Source: Betaproteobacteria bacterium
GTDB taxonomy: Bacteria; Pseudomonadota; Gammaproteobacteria; Burkholderiales; SG8-41
Assembly: GCA_028291945.1 (NCBI GenBank)
Contig: JAQGNH010000343.1
Coordinates: 55,287-119,286 of the forward strand
DNA length: 64,000 nt
Reading direction: 5' to 3'
Numbering within the stretch: the stretch's first letter is position 1; every line of letters begins with the position of its first letter. Position numbers and translations under genes: made by a program. Below are positions 1-9,374 of the stretch, one piece after another. The notes under the pieces are model-generated. The model made no database searches. It saw only the letters and a list, made by a program, of their open reading frames with translations, and was not told the origin of the DNA.

Positions 1-1097
1 TCGGAATCAAATCGATAGAGCATGCAATCGGCGACAAGGCCTGGGAGATGGGGTGGGTCGCCGCGAGACCCCCTGAGCGCAAGACGGGCAAGCGCGTTGC
101 GGTAATCGGATCGGGACCTGCAGGCCTTGCAGCCGCACAGCAACTCGCGCGCGCAGGTCACGCAGTTGTTGTTTTTGAGAAGGCGGATCGTATCGGCGGG
201 CTGCTGCGATACGGTATTCCCGACTTCAAGATGGAGAAGCATCTCATTGATCGGCGCGTCGAGCAGATGGCCGCCGAAGGTGTCGAGTTCCGCGTGAACC
301 AGCATGTGGGTGGGAATGTCGACTCGCGTCAGCTTGCGTCTGAATTCGACGCGCTCGTGCTCGCTGGGGGCGCGGAATATCCGCGCGATTTACCAGTCCC
401 TGGACGCGAGCTTGCTGGGGTTCATTTCGCCATGGAGTTTCTGCCGCAACAGAATAAGGTGGTCGCCGGGGACCGCGTCGAAAATCAAATCCTCGCCACG
501 GACAAGCATGTCATCGTGATCGGCGGTGGTGATACCGGGTCCGACTGTGTCGGAACGTCTAACCGCCACAGCGCTAAATCTGTAACCCAGTTCGAGCTAC
601 TGCCCGCGCCACCCGAACAGGAAAACAAGCCCCTGGTATGGCCGTACTGGCCCGTCAAGCTGCGCAGTTCCAGCTCGCACGAGGAAGGCTGCCAGCGTGA
701 TTGGGCCGTCGCAACCAAGCACTTCGAGGGGCACGGCGGCACAGTCGAAAAGCTCGTCGCCGCCCGAGTCGCGTGGCAAAAAGAGCCCAATGGCCAGATG
801 GTGATGCGTGAGGTACCAGGCAGCGAGTTCGAGATGAAAGCAGACCTCGTCCTGCTTGCAATGGGTTTCCTTGGTCCCGTGCAGGGTGGCCTGCTCGAGG
901 CACTCGCGGTCAACAAAGACCCGCGGGGCAACGTTGCGGCTGACACTGACAGCTATCGTACGTCGCTTCCGAAAGTCTTTGCAGCTGGAGATATGCGTCG
1001 TGGCCAGTCGCTGGTAGTTTGGGCAATCCGCGAGGGACGCCAGTGCGCGCGCGCAGTCGACGAGTTCCTCATGGGGTGCTCGGAGCTGCCGCGATAA
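1..1097 (+). CDS. gltD: Glutamate synthase small subunit, C-terminal part (5' truncated)
   Basis: This is the FAD/NADPH subunit of glutamate synthase, which passes electrons from NADPH to the large subunit that makes glutamate from glutamine and 2-oxoglutarate. The reading frame is open from base 3, with a typical GltD stretch before the first ATG at 48, so the gene begins outside the window and the ATG is internal. Visible motifs are the FAD-binding [17 protein letters not shown], a second dinucleotide fold [16 protein letters not shown], and the C-terminal [14 protein letters not shown] that closes the FAD site. The N-terminal cysteine-rich Fe-S part is missing because of the window edge. 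The stop lies 3 bases before hemE, which suggests co-transcription. Assignment to GltD is firm from these motifs; related NADPH-dependent oxidoreductase subunits are the only alternative. Confidence 0.95.
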   Translation, partial: GIKSIEHAIGDKAWEMGWVAARPPERKTGKRVAVIGSGPAGLAAAQQLARAGHAVVVFEKADRIGGLLRYGIPDFKMEKHLIDRRVEQMAAEGVEFRVNQHVGGNVDSRQLASEFDALVLAGGAEYPRDLPVPGRELAGVHFAMEFLPQQNKVVAGDRVENQILATDKHVIVIGGGDTGSDCVGTSNRHSAKSVTQFELLPAPPEQENKPLVWPYWPVKLRSSSSHEEGCQRDWAVATKHFEGHGGTVEKLVAARVAWQKEPNGQMVMREVPGSEFEMKADLVLLAMGFLGPVQGGLLEALAVNKDPRGNVAADTDSYRTSLPKVFAAGDMRRGQSLVVWAIREGRQCARAVDEFLMGCSELPR

Positions 1098-1100
1098 CTT

Positions 1101-2162
1101 GTGGCCAAGCTCCGGAATGACGCGCTGATCAAGGCGCTGTTGCGCCAACCGACGCCATACACTCCCGTCTGGATCATGCGCCAGGCGGGGCGTTATCTCC
1201 CCGAGTACAACGAAACCCGGTCACGCGCCGGGAGCTTTCTCGCGCTCGCGAAAAATCCAGACCTTGCCACTGAAGTTACGTTGCAGCCCTTGGCGCGGTT
1301 TGCCCTCGACGCTGCTATTTTGTTCTCGGACATCCTAACTGTTCCGGACGCTATGGGGCTCGGTCTGTATTTTGTTGAGGGTGAGGGCCCCAAGTTTGAG
1401 CGTCCCCTGCGTGACGAATGGGAAATTCGCAATCTGTTTGTCCCCGACCCAAACGAACATCTGCGATACGTCTTGGATGCCGTCGCTCAGATCCGGCGCG
1501 CGCTCGACAGCCGCGTTCCTCTGATAGGCTTTTCCGGGAGTCCCTTTACCCTGGCATGTTATATGGTGGACGGCGGCGCAAGCGCTGACTTCCGTCTGAC
1601 CAAAGCTATGATGTACAGCCGCCCAGACCTACTTCACCAGATCTTGTCAATCAACGCTCGCGCAGTTACGGCCTACTTGAACGCACAGATCGAAGCAGGT
1701 GCACAGACGGTGATGCTGTTCGATACGTGGGGCGGTTCTCTGACCGGTTCGGCGTACCGTGAGTATTCGCTCACTTACATGGAACAAGTCGTTGGCGGCC
1801 TGCTGCGTTGGCAAAATGGGGACCGCGTGCCGAACATCATATTTACGAAGGGCGGCGGGGCGTGGCTCGAGGACATTGCTGCGATCGGCACAGATGCGGT
1901 GGGATTGGATTGGACTACGGATATGACCGCGGCCCGACTGCGCGTCGGCGATCGCGTCGCGCTCCAAGGTAATCTGGACCCGGGGGTCCTGTTCGGTTCG
2001 CCGGAAAGAATTCGAACCGAAGTGCAGGCGGTGCTGCAAGGATACGGTATCGGCACCGGGCATGTGTTCAACCTGGGGCACGGGATTTCGCAATACACAG
2101 ACCCCGATAACGTGGGCCTCCTTGTGAATGCGGTCCATGATCTCAGCCGAGCGAACCACTGA
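1101..2162 (+). CDS. hemE: Uroporphyrinogen decarboxylase
   Basis: HemE removes the four acetate carboxyls of uroporphyrinogen III to give coproporphyrinogen III in cytoplasmic haem synthesis. The 353-residue product has the usual family length. Near the N-terminus it carries [15 protein letters not shown], whose arginines bind substrate carboxylates, and later [14 protein letters not shown] and FDTWGGSL, both typical of the family. The start is GTG at 1101, three bases after the gltD stop; no better start is available before the conserved N-terminus. It is followed by a 319-base gap before priA, so it probably ends the transcript that contains gltD. Nothing about the sequence is abnormal. 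Confidence 0.96.
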   Translation: MAKLRNDALIKALLRQPTPYTPVWIMRQAGRYLPEYNETRSRAGSFLALAKNPDLATEVTLQPLARFALDAAILFSDILTVPDAMGLGLYFVEGEGPKFERPLRDEWEIRNLFVPDPNEHLRYVLDAVAQIRRALDSRVPLIGFSGSPFTLACYMVDGGASADFRLTKAMMYSRPDLLHQILSINARAVTAYLNAQIEAGAQTVMLFDTWGGSLTGSAYREYSLTYMEQVVGGLLRWQNGDRVPNIIFTKGGGAWLEDIAAIGTDAVGLDWTTDMTAARLRVGDRVALQGNLDPGVLFGSPERIRTEVQAVLQGYGIGTGHVFNLGHGISQYTDPDNVGLLVNAVHDLSRANH

Positions 2163-2481
2163 TCATGGTGACGCGCTCAAGCAGCTTATGCACAGAACGC
2201 TCTTGGGCAAAGGTTTTCGCCCGGTCATAACTACCACTTTGAACTGGGCCTCTAAGCTACTGTTTTTGCTGTAGGTTCTAGGCTGTTGGCGGCGGCGCAT
2301 CAAGCGTTGAATAGCAGTATCAGAAGTCGCCCAGCGGCTAAGGCTAAAACCATCAACATACATATCCACAGCTGCCTGTGAACAACCCGCAAATCGAGCG
2401 CTGCGGCAGCGGGTTGAGCCCCATTGTTCGAAGCCGCGATAAGTATCGCGTCTAAGTCACGAACGCTTTTCGGCTGGTTCA
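2163..2481. other. Non-coding gap between hemE and priA
   Basis: This 319-base interval has no convincing gene; the short open frames in it resemble nothing I know. It holds a weak DnaA-box-like TATCCACAG near 2363 and a compact palindrome at 2435-2450 just upstream of priA (listed separately). I see no T-tailed hairpin that would clearly end hemE transcription. A priA promoter is expected here, but I could not pick a convincing -35/-10 pair. Confidence 0.6.
2435..2450. repeat. Interrupted palindrome upstream of priA
   Basis: CGCGATA, two bases (AG), then TATCGCG: a perfect 7-base inverted repeat ending 31 bases before the priA ATG. The centre is too short for a comfortable RNA hairpin loop, so a site for a dimeric DNA-binding protein is the more natural reading. 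The binding protein is unknown. Confidence 0.4.
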
Positions 2482-4659
2482 ATGAAAATCGTGCGGGTCG
2501 GGCTCGATGTACCCGTAGGGCAGACTTTCGACTATTTGTCATGCGACGCTGGGGTTGGCGACGTAGGGTCTCGGGTGCTCGTGCAGTTCGGCAAGCGCGC
2601 GATGATCGGTATCGTGCTTGAAGTGCAGGATAGCTCTGAGGTACCCGCCACTCGGCTCAAACAAGTCGTACGGCTCCTCAGAGACACACCCGCATTGAGC
2701 CACGAGGACTTGCGCTTGCTGCGGTTCGCAAGCCAGTACTACCACTATCCAATGGGGCAGGTGGTTGTTAGCGCGTTGCCTCAGCGGCTTAGGCGCGTCG
2801 GCAAATGCATTCCTGCTGAAACGGACTATGCGCTCACAAAGGTCGGATTGGAGGCGCAAGTCGACCAGCTCCCGACACGCGCACGGGCTCGACGCAAGTT
2901 GTTGCTCGCCTGCCAAGCCCAGAGCGTGCTGAGTTCAGCTGATGTGCAGCGGCTGTCTCCCGCAGAGCGCAAGGCACTCAATGCTTTCGTTGCCGTTGGC
3001 TGGCTTGAACGACGCGCGCGCGAAAGCGCTGCTCCTGCGCAGTCCTATGCCGCGCTCCCCGGTCTGCCGCTAACCCCACGGCAATCCGATGCGGTTGAGT
3101 CGCTTCTCGGTGCGCTCGGGCAGTTTCGAGCTTTCCTGCTCCGTGGGGTAACGGGGAGCGGCAAGACGGAGGTCTATCTGCGTGCGGCGGCGGCAGCAGT
3201 AGCGCGCGGCACGCAAGTGCTGTTGCTCGTACCGGAAATTGCGCTCACACCGCAGTTGGAAGCAACGGTTGGGGAGCGATTTCCCGACGTTCGTATCAGC
3301 AGCTTGCACAGCGGTCTGAACGAGACCGAGCGCCTGCGAAACTGGCTTGCGGCATACACGGGCGAGGCGCGCATTGTTCTCGGGACCCGCCTCGCCATAT
3401 TCACGCCTTTGCCGAATCTCGGCTTGATCGTCGTCGACGAAGAGCACGACGCTTCGTTCAAGCAAAGCGAAGGGTTCTGTTATTCAGCGCGTGACTTGGC
3501 CGTTGTACGAGCGAGTCAGCGCGGTGTGCCGGTGGTGCTCGGCTCCGCGACGCCTTCGCTGGAAACCTATTACAACGCAAAGGTCGGGCGTTACACACTT
3601 TTGGAGTTACCCACGCGGATCAATGCCCGGCCGCCGAGCATCGCATCTATCCCTCTGCGCGGCGTTCACGCGGCGGATGGGCTCTCGCCGCAGCTTCTAG
3701 AGGCCGTTGCAAAACGTTTGGCGCGCGGCGATCAGACGCTCATTTTCATAAACCGGCGCGGATTTGCGCCCGTGCTGATGTGTCACAGCTGCGGCTGGCT
3801 GTCCGGTTGTCACCGCTGTTCTGCGCAGCTTGTCCTGCACCTGCCTGCGCGCGAGCTTCGTTGCCATCATTGCGGGTATCGGGCACCGGTGCCACAAGCG
3901 TGCCCGGAGTGCGGAAATCCGGCTCTCGCACCCCTCGGACAGGGCACACAGCGTATCGAAGCTGCGCTTGCGCAGCATTTTCCGGCCGCCCGCATCTTGC
4001 GCATTGACCGGGACACGACCCGGCGCAAGCATTCTTGGAACGATATGCGGGATCGCATCCGTTCACGGGAAGTGGATATCCTGGTCGGCACCCAGATCCT
4101 CGCCAAAGGGCACGATTTTCCGCATCTGGCGCTGGTAGGAGTGTTGAACGCAGACGCGATGCTCTACAGCGCCGACTTTCGTGCGTCCGAGCGCCTGTAC
4201 GCTTTGCTCACACAAGTTTCCGGGCGCGCGGGTAGAGGGGACGCCCACGGCGAAGTCCTTATTCAAACGGAATTTCCCGAGCATCCTCTGTACAGCGCAC
4301 TGCGCGCTCAAGATCTAGAAAGGTTCGCCGAAGGCCTGCTCGCGGATCGGCGACGGGCGGGATTCCCGCCCTTCGTCCACCAGGCTCTATTGCGTGCAGA
4401 GGCGACTAAAGTCGAATTGGCTCTCGCATTTCTCGAACACGCGAAAGAGATCGGTCGCGTCCTCGGTGGCGTCGACCTCTACGACGCAGTACCAGCACCA
4501 ATGGTAAGGCTGGCCGGTCGTGAACGGGCGCAGCTCCTGGTGCAGTCGACGTCGCGGCCCGCCCTACACAGATTCCTTGCAACATGGCGTGACTTGCTCG
4601 AAAAAAGCAAATCGCGCGCAGCCCGTTGGACACTCGAAGTCGATCCGCTCGAGCTCTGA
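2482..4659 (+). CDS. priA: Primosomal protein N' (PriA helicase)
   Basis: PriA restarts stalled replication forks by recognising branched DNA and loading the primosome. The 725-residue protein begins MKIVRVGLDVPVGQTFDY, a typical PriA N-terminus of the 3'-binding domain. The helicase Walker A GVTGSGKTEVYLRA lies at about 222-235, followed by the DEEHD Walker B box. A cysteine-rich zinc region of CxxC pairs (CHSCGW, CHRCSA, CHHCGY, CPECG) sits in the second half, and later come the helicase motifs GTQILAKGHDF and QVSGRAGRGD. Length and domain order match the family. The ATG at 2482 follows a long gap, so the gene probably has its own promoter. No defect is visible. Confidence 0.97.
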   Translation: MKIVRVGLDVPVGQTFDYLSCDAGVGDVGSRVLVQFGKRAMIGIVLEVQDSSEVPATRLKQVVRLLRDTPALSHEDLRLLRFASQYYHYPMGQVVVSALPQRLRRVGKCIPAETDYALTKVGLEAQVDQLPTRARARRKLLLACQAQSVLSSADVQRLSPAERKALNAFVAVGWLERRARESAAPAQSYAALPGLPLTPRQSDAVESLLGALGQFRAFLLRGVTGSGKTEVYLRAAAAAVARGTQVLLLVPEIALTPQLEATVGERFPDVRISSLHSGLNETERLRNWLAAYTGEARIVLGTRLAIFTPLPNLGLIVVDEEHDASFKQSEGFCYSARDLAVVRASQRGVPVVLGSATPSLETYYNAKVGRYTLLELPTRINARPPSIASIPLRGVHAADGLSPQLLEAVAKRLARGDQTLIFINRRGFAPVLMCHSCGWLSGCHRCSAQLVLHLPARELRCHHCGYRAPVPQACPECGNPALAPLGQGTQRIEAALAQHFPAARILRIDRDTTRRKHSWNDMRDRIRSREVDILVGTQILAKGHDFPHLALVGVLNADAMLYSADFRASERLYALLTQVSGRAGRGDAHGEVLIQTEFPEHPLYSALRAQDLERFAEGLLADRRRAGFPPFVHQALLRAEATKVELALAFLEHAKEIGRVLGGVDLYDAVPAPMVRLAGRERAQLLVQSTSRPALHRFLATWRDLLEKSKSRAARWTLEVDPLEL

Positions 4660-4826
4660 GCACCGGCGCCGCCCCTGTTTGTACTGATAAAATTCCGCGT
4701 TTTCCCCCAATCCCATTCCCGATGCGGACCCTCCATGACCATCCAGCTGAATGCGTGACTCCCTGGATAGAGCATGCCGGGTTGAAAACCGTGTCACGCA
4801 CTCGCGTAAAGACCCCGCGCATTTAA

Positions 4827-6617
4827 GTGCGGCCGAAAACTCCGGATCGACCAAGATTGACATCAGTTTCTGAGGTGCACAGCGTACCTACAACGAGCGC
4901 ACGGGGGATCTGCGCAGAGCTAATACGACAGGCGTTGGCGCAAGCGTGGCCCGACGGCAGCAATTCGGACGTCGTCCTCGACCGACCCAAGGACCTGCGA
5001 CACGGGGACTACGCTTGCAACGTCGCGCTACAGCTCGCGCGCACGCTAAAACGCTCGCCACGCGAAATCGCAAACGCGATCGTGGCAGCCATTCCACCCT
5101 CTTCATACGTGGAAAAGGCTGAGGTCGCCGGGGCAGGCTTCATCAACCTCTTTCTGAAGCGCTCGTTCAAGCAACAGATCGTCGCCGAAGTACTGCAACG
5201 AGGCGTACAGTTCGGCAGTCTCGAGCTGGGTCAGGGTCAGAATATCCAGGTGGAGTTTGTGTCGGCCAATCCGACGGGCCCCGTGCACGTCGGGCATGGA
5301 CGCGGTGCCGCGTATGGCGCAAGCCTCGCGAACATATTGACGACAGCCGGCTTTCGGGTTGCACGCGAATATTACGTCAATGACGCGGGACGACAGATGG
5401 ACATCCTCGCGCTGTCGACATGGCTGCGGTATCTGGAGCTTGCGGCTGAGGGTATCCCTTTTCCACCCAATGCTTATCAGGGCGAGTACGTGCGTACGAT
5501 GGCTCAGGCGATGGCGCACGCACACGGCACACGATTTGTCAGGCCCGCTCAGGAATTAACGCGCGGCGTGTTGCACGCCTCGGACCCGGAAGCTTATCTC
5601 GATGCGCTGATTGCTCAGGCAAAATCGATGCTAGGCGCCGATTACGACTACGTCCATAGCTACGCTCTCAGCGAACAGCTCGCTGACTGCCGCGACGATC
5701 TGACTGAATTCGGTGTCGTTTTCGATAACTGGTTTTCCGAGCGCTCATTGTTCGATTCCGGGCTTGTCGAGCGCGTCGTAAACAGGCTCGCCGAAAGCGG
5801 GCATACCTACACGAAAGACGGAGCACTGTGGTTTCGCTCGACGCAATTTGGTGATGAAAAGGATCGCGTGGTCCGACGTGAGAATGGCCAGTACACGTAC
5901 TTCGCTTCGGATATCGCATATCACCTCAACAAATTCGAGCGTGGTTATGACCTGGTGATCAACGTCTGGGGCGCCGATCACCACGGTTACATCGCCCGAG
6001 TCAAAGGCGCGCTCGAGGCACTCGGCTTGAACCAGGAGCAGCTGAGCATCTCACTGGTGCAATTCGCTGTCCTTTATCGCCAGGGCGAAAAGGTATCTAT
6101 GTCCACGCGCGCGGGAGAATTCGTGACACTGCGCGAGCTTCGGCACGAAGTCGGTAACGATGCAGCACGCTTCTTCTACGTATTGCGCAAGAGCGATCAG
6201 CACCTTGATTTCGATCTCGATCTGGCGAAATCCCAAAGCAACGAAAACCCGGTTTACTACATCCAATATGCGCATGCGCGTGTATGCAGCCTACTCGACC
6301 AATGGGGCGGCGACGTGTCCCGCTTGTGGCAAGCGGATACTTTCACGCTCGACTCGGAGCATGAGCTTGCGCTACTCGAAAAAATGATTTCGTATCCGGA
6401 TATCGCTGAAAGCGCCGCCCGCGAGTACGCGCCGCACCTTATTGCTTTTTATTTGAAGGAGCTCGCCGGCGATTTTCATAGCTATTACAACGCGACGCGT
6501 ATTCTGGTTGACGAGGAACCGGTCAAACTGGCGCGTCTTGCGCTTGCGACAGCCGTGCGCCAGGTGCTCCGTAACGGGCTCACCCTGTTGGGTGTGTCAG
6601 CGCCTGAAAAAATGTAA
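4827..6617 (+). CDS. argS: Arginyl-tRNA synthetase
   Basis: ArgS is a class I aminoacyl-tRNA synthetase charging tRNA-Arg. The HIGH signature appears as HVGHGRGA following FVSANPTGP, and the KMSKS-equivalent loop is KVSMSTRAGEF. The C-terminal anticodon-binding helical domain runs to the end (596 residues with this start). The start is uncertain. GTG at 4827 opens the frame but has no clear ribosome binding site, and about 25 residues precede the recognisable ArgS domain near GICAELIRQAL. A GTG at 4875 is another candidate, with GAGG immediately adjacent, which is too close for a normal site. The gene follows priA after a 167-base gap and precedes the SPOR gene by 9 bases, so the latter two are probably co-transcribed. 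Confidence 0.95.
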   Translation: MRPKTPDRPRLTSVSEVHSVPTTSARGICAELIRQALAQAWPDGSNSDVVLDRPKDLRHGDYACNVALQLARTLKRSPREIANAIVAAIPPSSYVEKAEVAGAGFINLFLKRSFKQQIVAEVLQRGVQFGSLELGQGQNIQVEFVSANPTGPVHVGHGRGAAYGASLANILTTAGFRVAREYYVNDAGRQMDILALSTWLRYLELAAEGIPFPPNAYQGEYVRTMAQAMAHAHGTRFVRPAQELTRGVLHASDPEAYLDALIAQAKSMLGADYDYVHSYALSEQLADCRDDLTEFGVVFDNWFSERSLFDSGLVERVVNRLAESGHTYTKDGALWFRSTQFGDEKDRVVRRENGQYTYFASDIAYHLNKFERGYDLVINVWGADHHGYIARVKGALEALGLNQEQLSISLVQFAVLYRQGEKVSMSTRAGEFVTLRELRHEVGNDAARFFYVLRKSDQHLDFDLDLAKSQSNENPVYYIQYAHARVCSLLDQWGGDVSRLWQADTFTLDSEHELALLEKMISYPDIAESAAREYAPHLIAFYLKELAGDFHSYYNATRILVDEEPVKLARLALATAVRQVLRNGLTLLGVSAPEKM

Positions 6618-6626
6618 GATAGCCCG

Positions 6627-7223
6627 ATGTCGAAGGACTATAAGGGTAACGAGCGCCGACGCTCAGGGCGTGGCAAGGGCAGCTCTCTTCTTACAGGTAT
6701 TCTGATCGGCCTCATACTCGGGCTCGCTGTGGCTTTAGGCGTAGCGTGGTACATCAACAAGATGCCGAGTCCGTTTTCATCGCGAACGACGCAACCGAGC
6801 AAGGCCGAATCGCCCAAAGCACCGCCAAGCCAAACTGCGAAAATCGAAGAGAAGGCGGCGAAGACGGAAGATGGGAAACCGCGCTTCGATTTTTACAAGA
6901 TTCTGCCGGGCGCCGAAGAGGCCGCACCGGAGAAAGCCCCCAAACCCTTGCAGAAGGGGTCAACGGGGGGCGTTAATGAGGCGTTCTTTCTGCAGGCAGG
7001 CGCGTTCCAGAACGCCCCTGACGCCGATAACCTCAAAGCTCGGCTTGCGCTCCTCGGCGTGGAGGCCAGCATCGAGACGACTACGCTGCCGGAGAAAGGT
7101 GTGTGGCATCGCGTGCGCATGGGTCCGTACACGAGCGTGGAAGAACTCAATCGCATCCGCGACACTCTCAAGCAGAATGGCGTTCAAACAACGCTCGTCA
7201 AAGCGCGCGAGACTGAACGCTGA
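6627..7223 (+). CDS. SPOR-domain membrane protein (FtsN-like)
   Basis: A 198-residue bitopic membrane protein. The first 20 residues are basic and polar, followed by one transmembrane helix at about 21-43 (LLTGILIGLILGLAVALGVA). A low-complexity Pro/Lys/Ala linker comes next, and a C-terminal SPOR domain begins near FFLQAGAFQNAPDADNLKARL and includes the conserved RVRMGPY turn. SPOR domains bind denuded peptidoglycan glycan strands at the division septum, so a role in cell division or wall remodelling like FtsN is likely. It starts 9 bases after argS, as in many betaproteobacteria, and is followed by dsbA. I leave the symbol blank because several SPOR paralogues share this architecture. Confidence 0.85.
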   Translation: MSKDYKGNERRRSGRGKGSSLLTGILIGLILGLAVALGVAWYINKMPSPFSSRTTQPSKAESPKAPPSQTAKIEEKAAKTEDGKPRFDFYKILPGAEEAAPEKAPKPLQKGSTGGVNEAFFLQAGAFQNAPDADNLKARLALLGVEASIETTTLPEKGVWHRVRMGPYTSVEELNRIRDTLKQNGVQTTLVKARETER

Positions 7224-7255
7224 AACCTCAAGATACGGAATCACGGAGTAACGAC

Positions 7256-7912
7256 ATGCAACGTTTTGCAAGCTGGCTGCGCCTGGTCACAGCCTTGATA
7301 TGGCTGTCCGTATCCGTCACGGCCGCCGCCCAGGTGGCAGGAAAAGACTTCCAGCTTATCAATCCACCTCAGCCCACAGAGAGCGGCAACAAAATCGAGG
7401 TGATCGAGTTCTTCTCGTACGCGTGCCCGCACTGCCATTCACTGCAGCCGTCGCTCGCGGCGTGGCTCAAACGTAAACCCGCTGATGTGGAATTCCGGCG
7501 TATTCCTGCCGTGTTTCAGGACAACTGGATCCCATTTGCGCGAATCTTTTACACGCTCGACGCCATGGGCCTGGTGGACAAACTTCATCATGACGTGTTC
7601 GCCGCCATACACGATCAGAGGGTACGTCTTCAGGAACCCAAAGTGCTGTTTGACTGGGTAGCGTCCAAAGGCGTCGACAAGCAGAAGTTCATCGATACCT
7701 ATAACTCGTTTTCCGTACAAAGCCGCACTCAAAGGGCAACGGACGTAACGCGCCGCTATAACGTGCCCTTTACACCGGCTATCGTCGTCGACGGGCGGTA
7801 TCTCACAGGGCCCTCCATGACTGCAACTGGCAATGCTGTCGACTACGACCGCTTTTTCAAAGTGCTCGACCAGATAATAGCGAGCGCTCGTAAAAACCAC
7901 TCAGCGAAGTGA
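7256..7912 (+). CDS. dsbA: Periplasmic thiol:disulfide oxidase DsbA
   Basis: DsbA introduces disulfide bonds into exported proteins and is reoxidised by DsbB. The 218-residue precursor begins with a basic and then hydrophobic stretch ending near VTAAAQ, a likely Sec signal peptide. The active site is CPHC at residues 57-60 in FFSYACPHCHS, the classic DsbA dipeptide, and the cis-proline loop is VPFTPAIVV. A start at ATG 7256 has GGAG a few bases upstream. Its stop overlaps the GTG start of a second DsbA-like gene by 4 bases, so the two are almost certainly translated together. Family assignment is firm. Confidence 0.95.
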   Translation: MQRFASWLRLVTALIWLSVSVTAAAQVAGKDFQLINPPQPTESGNKIEVIEFFSYACPHCHSLQPSLAAWLKRKPADVEFRRIPAVFQDNWIPFARIFYTLDAMGLVDKLHHDVFAAIHDQRVRLQEPKVLFDWVASKGVDKQKFIDTYNSFSVQSRTQRATDVTRRYNVPFTPAIVVDGRYLTGPSMTATGNAVDYDRFFKVLDQIIASARKNHSAK

Positions 7913-8577
7913 GTCCAGACCGAACAAGCGCGAGGTGGAGTTGCGCGCTCACCTGGATCTTTTTTTTCCTTATTGCGAACGGTTGCATCCCGACCGCTGA
8001 CGCACAGCAGCCGCGGGTCAATTACGAGTACCGGCTCATCCCGCCGCAATTGTCGGCGACCGGTGAGCGGATCGAGGTCGTCGAATTTTTCTGGTACGGC
8101 TGCCCGTACTGCAATCAGTTGCAGCCTTTCCTCGAAAGCTGGCTGCAGCGCAAGCCTGCAGATGTTGAACTGAGGCGTATCCCCGCCGTTTTTCGTGAGA
8201 GCTGGATGCCCTATGCCAGGCTTTATTACACTCTCGAAGCGCTCGATGAGCTCGGTCGCCTCCATCAGGAGGTTTACCGGACCCATCATCTCGAGCACGA
8301 GAATCTGAACTCAGCCGAACGCAGTGCGGATTGGGCTGCTCGCCACTTGATAGACCGCACGACCTGGCTGGCAGTCTACAACTCTCCTCAAATCGATGAA
8401 AAAGTACGGCGAGCCATTGCCGACACCCGGGCGTATTCGGTCCAAGGCACCCCGTCCTTAGTCGTCAACGGCCGTTATATCACTTCAACGGGAATGACGG
8501 AGACGGTCTCGGGTGTCATTCCGATTCTCGACGAACTGATTCGCCTCGCGCGTGAGCAACGCACGCTGGGCAAGTGA
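7909..8577 (+). CDS. Second DsbA-like thiol oxidoreductase (CPYC active site)
   Basis: A 222-residue DsbA paralogue directly following dsbA with a 4-base overlap (GTGA). It shares the same fold and many blocks with its neighbour: RKPADVELRRIPAVF is nearly identical, and the cis-proline loop is VQGTPSLVV. The active site is CPYC (residues 65-68) rather than CPHC. In thioredoxin-fold enzymes the two middle residues set the redox potential, so it may be less oxidising than its partner. The N-terminus has a hydrophobic segment of about 15 residues and then GCIPTADAQ; this can be a signal peptide, and the cysteine could only be a weak lipobox. The pair looks like a tandem duplication that has diverged. 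The division of labour is inferred, not shown. Confidence 0.88.
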   Translation: MSPDRTSARWSCALTWIFFFLIANGCIPTADAQQPRVNYEYRLIPPQLSATGERIEVVEFFWYGCPYCNQLQPFLESWLQRKPADVELRRIPAVFRESWMPYARLYYTLEALDELGRLHQEVYRTHHLEHENLNSAERSADWAARHLIDRTTWLAVYNSPQIDEKVRRAIADTRAYSVQGTPSLVVNGRYITSTGMTETVSGVIPILDELIRLAREQRTLGK

Positions 8578-8598
8578 CACGCCATCGTCAATCGCGCA

Positions 8599-9363
8599 AT
8601 GCGCGTGTTCATCACAGGTGCATCATCTGGATTGGGTCGCGCTTTGGCTGCGCGCTACGCGGCGCGTGGTGCATCGCTTGGTCTGGTTGCGCGCCGACGT
8701 GCCGAGCTCGAAGCTTTTGCTTCGGCGAGCAAAGCGCCCCATAGCATTTACGCTTTAGATGTTCGTAACACTGATGCGGTGCGGCAGGCAGCAGCCGACT
8801 TTGTTGCGCGGCACGGTTGCCCTGACGTCGTAATCGCCAATGCCGGTGTGAGCACCGGCACAGCTGGCGAACGACCGGAAGATCTCGACGTCCTGCGTGA
8901 AGTTATCGACATCAATGTGATCGGCATGGCCAACACGCTGCAGCCCTTTGTCGCATGCATGCGTGCTGCGGGTAAAGGTCGGATGGTGGGGATCGCGAGC
9001 GTGGCAGGGTATCGCGGGCTGCCCGGCGCGGGCGCCTATTCAGCGTCCAAGGCCGCAGTGATCTCGTACCTCGAAAGCTTACGCGTGGAATTACACGGCT
9101 CCGGGGTACAAGTTACCACCGTGAGCCCTGGCTATGTCGCTACCCCGATGACTTCCGGCAATCCGTACCCCATGCCGTTCATCCTTGAGGCAGATGAAGC
9201 GGCGAGGAGAATTATACGAGTGATAGACCAGGGGCGGCGTTACGCAGTGATCCCCTGGCAGATGGCGATAGTCGCGCGCGTGTTGCGCGCGATGCCGGAC
9301 GCTCTATACGACCAGCTTTTTGCACGCGCCCCTCGTAAACCGAGGGGTCCTCCGCAAAGCTGA
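8599..9363 (+). CDS. Short-chain dehydrogenase/reductase
   Basis: A 254-residue classical SDR. The nucleotide-binding motif ITGASSGLGRALA is at the very N-terminus, the NAG motif appears as NAGVS, a catalytic serine is in GIASVAG, and the YSASK active site (YxxxK) follows. Arginines after the second strand (VARRR) suggest NADP(H) preference. The substrate cannot be told from sequence; the C-terminal part resembles SDRs acting on lipids or short-chain alcohols. It starts 21 bases after the second dsbA gene and ends convergently with glmS. A GC-rich hairpin lies in its last codons. Confidence 0.9.
   Translation: MRVFITGASSGLGRALAARYAARGASLGLVARRRAELEAFASASKAPHSIYALDVRNTDAVRQAAADFVARHGCPDVVIANAGVSTGTAGERPEDLDVLREVIDINVIGMANTLQPFVACMRAAGKGRMVGIASVAGYRGLPGAGAYSASKAAVISYLESLRVELHGSGVQVTTVSPGYVATPMTSGNPYPMPFILEADEAARRIIRVIDQGRRYAVIPWQMAIVARVLRAMPDALYDQLFARAPRKPRGPPQS
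9329..9347. terminator. GC hairpin at the SDR-glmS convergent junction
   Basis: CCCCTCG, loop TAAAC, CGAGGGG: a perfect 7-pair stem 14 bases before the SDR stop codon. There is no T-run on either strand, so it is at best a weak or factor-dependent terminator between two convergent genes only 11 bases apart. Confidence 0.3.
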
Positions 9364-9374
9364 GGCAATAAGAG

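Noticed and set aside
2163..2369. 68-codon open frame on the minus strand after hemE
   Set aside because: No ribosome binding site, no recognisable sequence, and it sits in a probable regulatory gap.
4626..4826. Small open frame in the priA-argS gap
   Set aside because: It overlaps the end of priA, has no ribosome binding site and no family resemblance.
7984..7988. Lipobox in the second DsbA
   Set aside because: The residues before the cysteine (Ala-Asn-Gly) fit the lipoprotein consensus poorly; an ordinary signal peptide is as likely.
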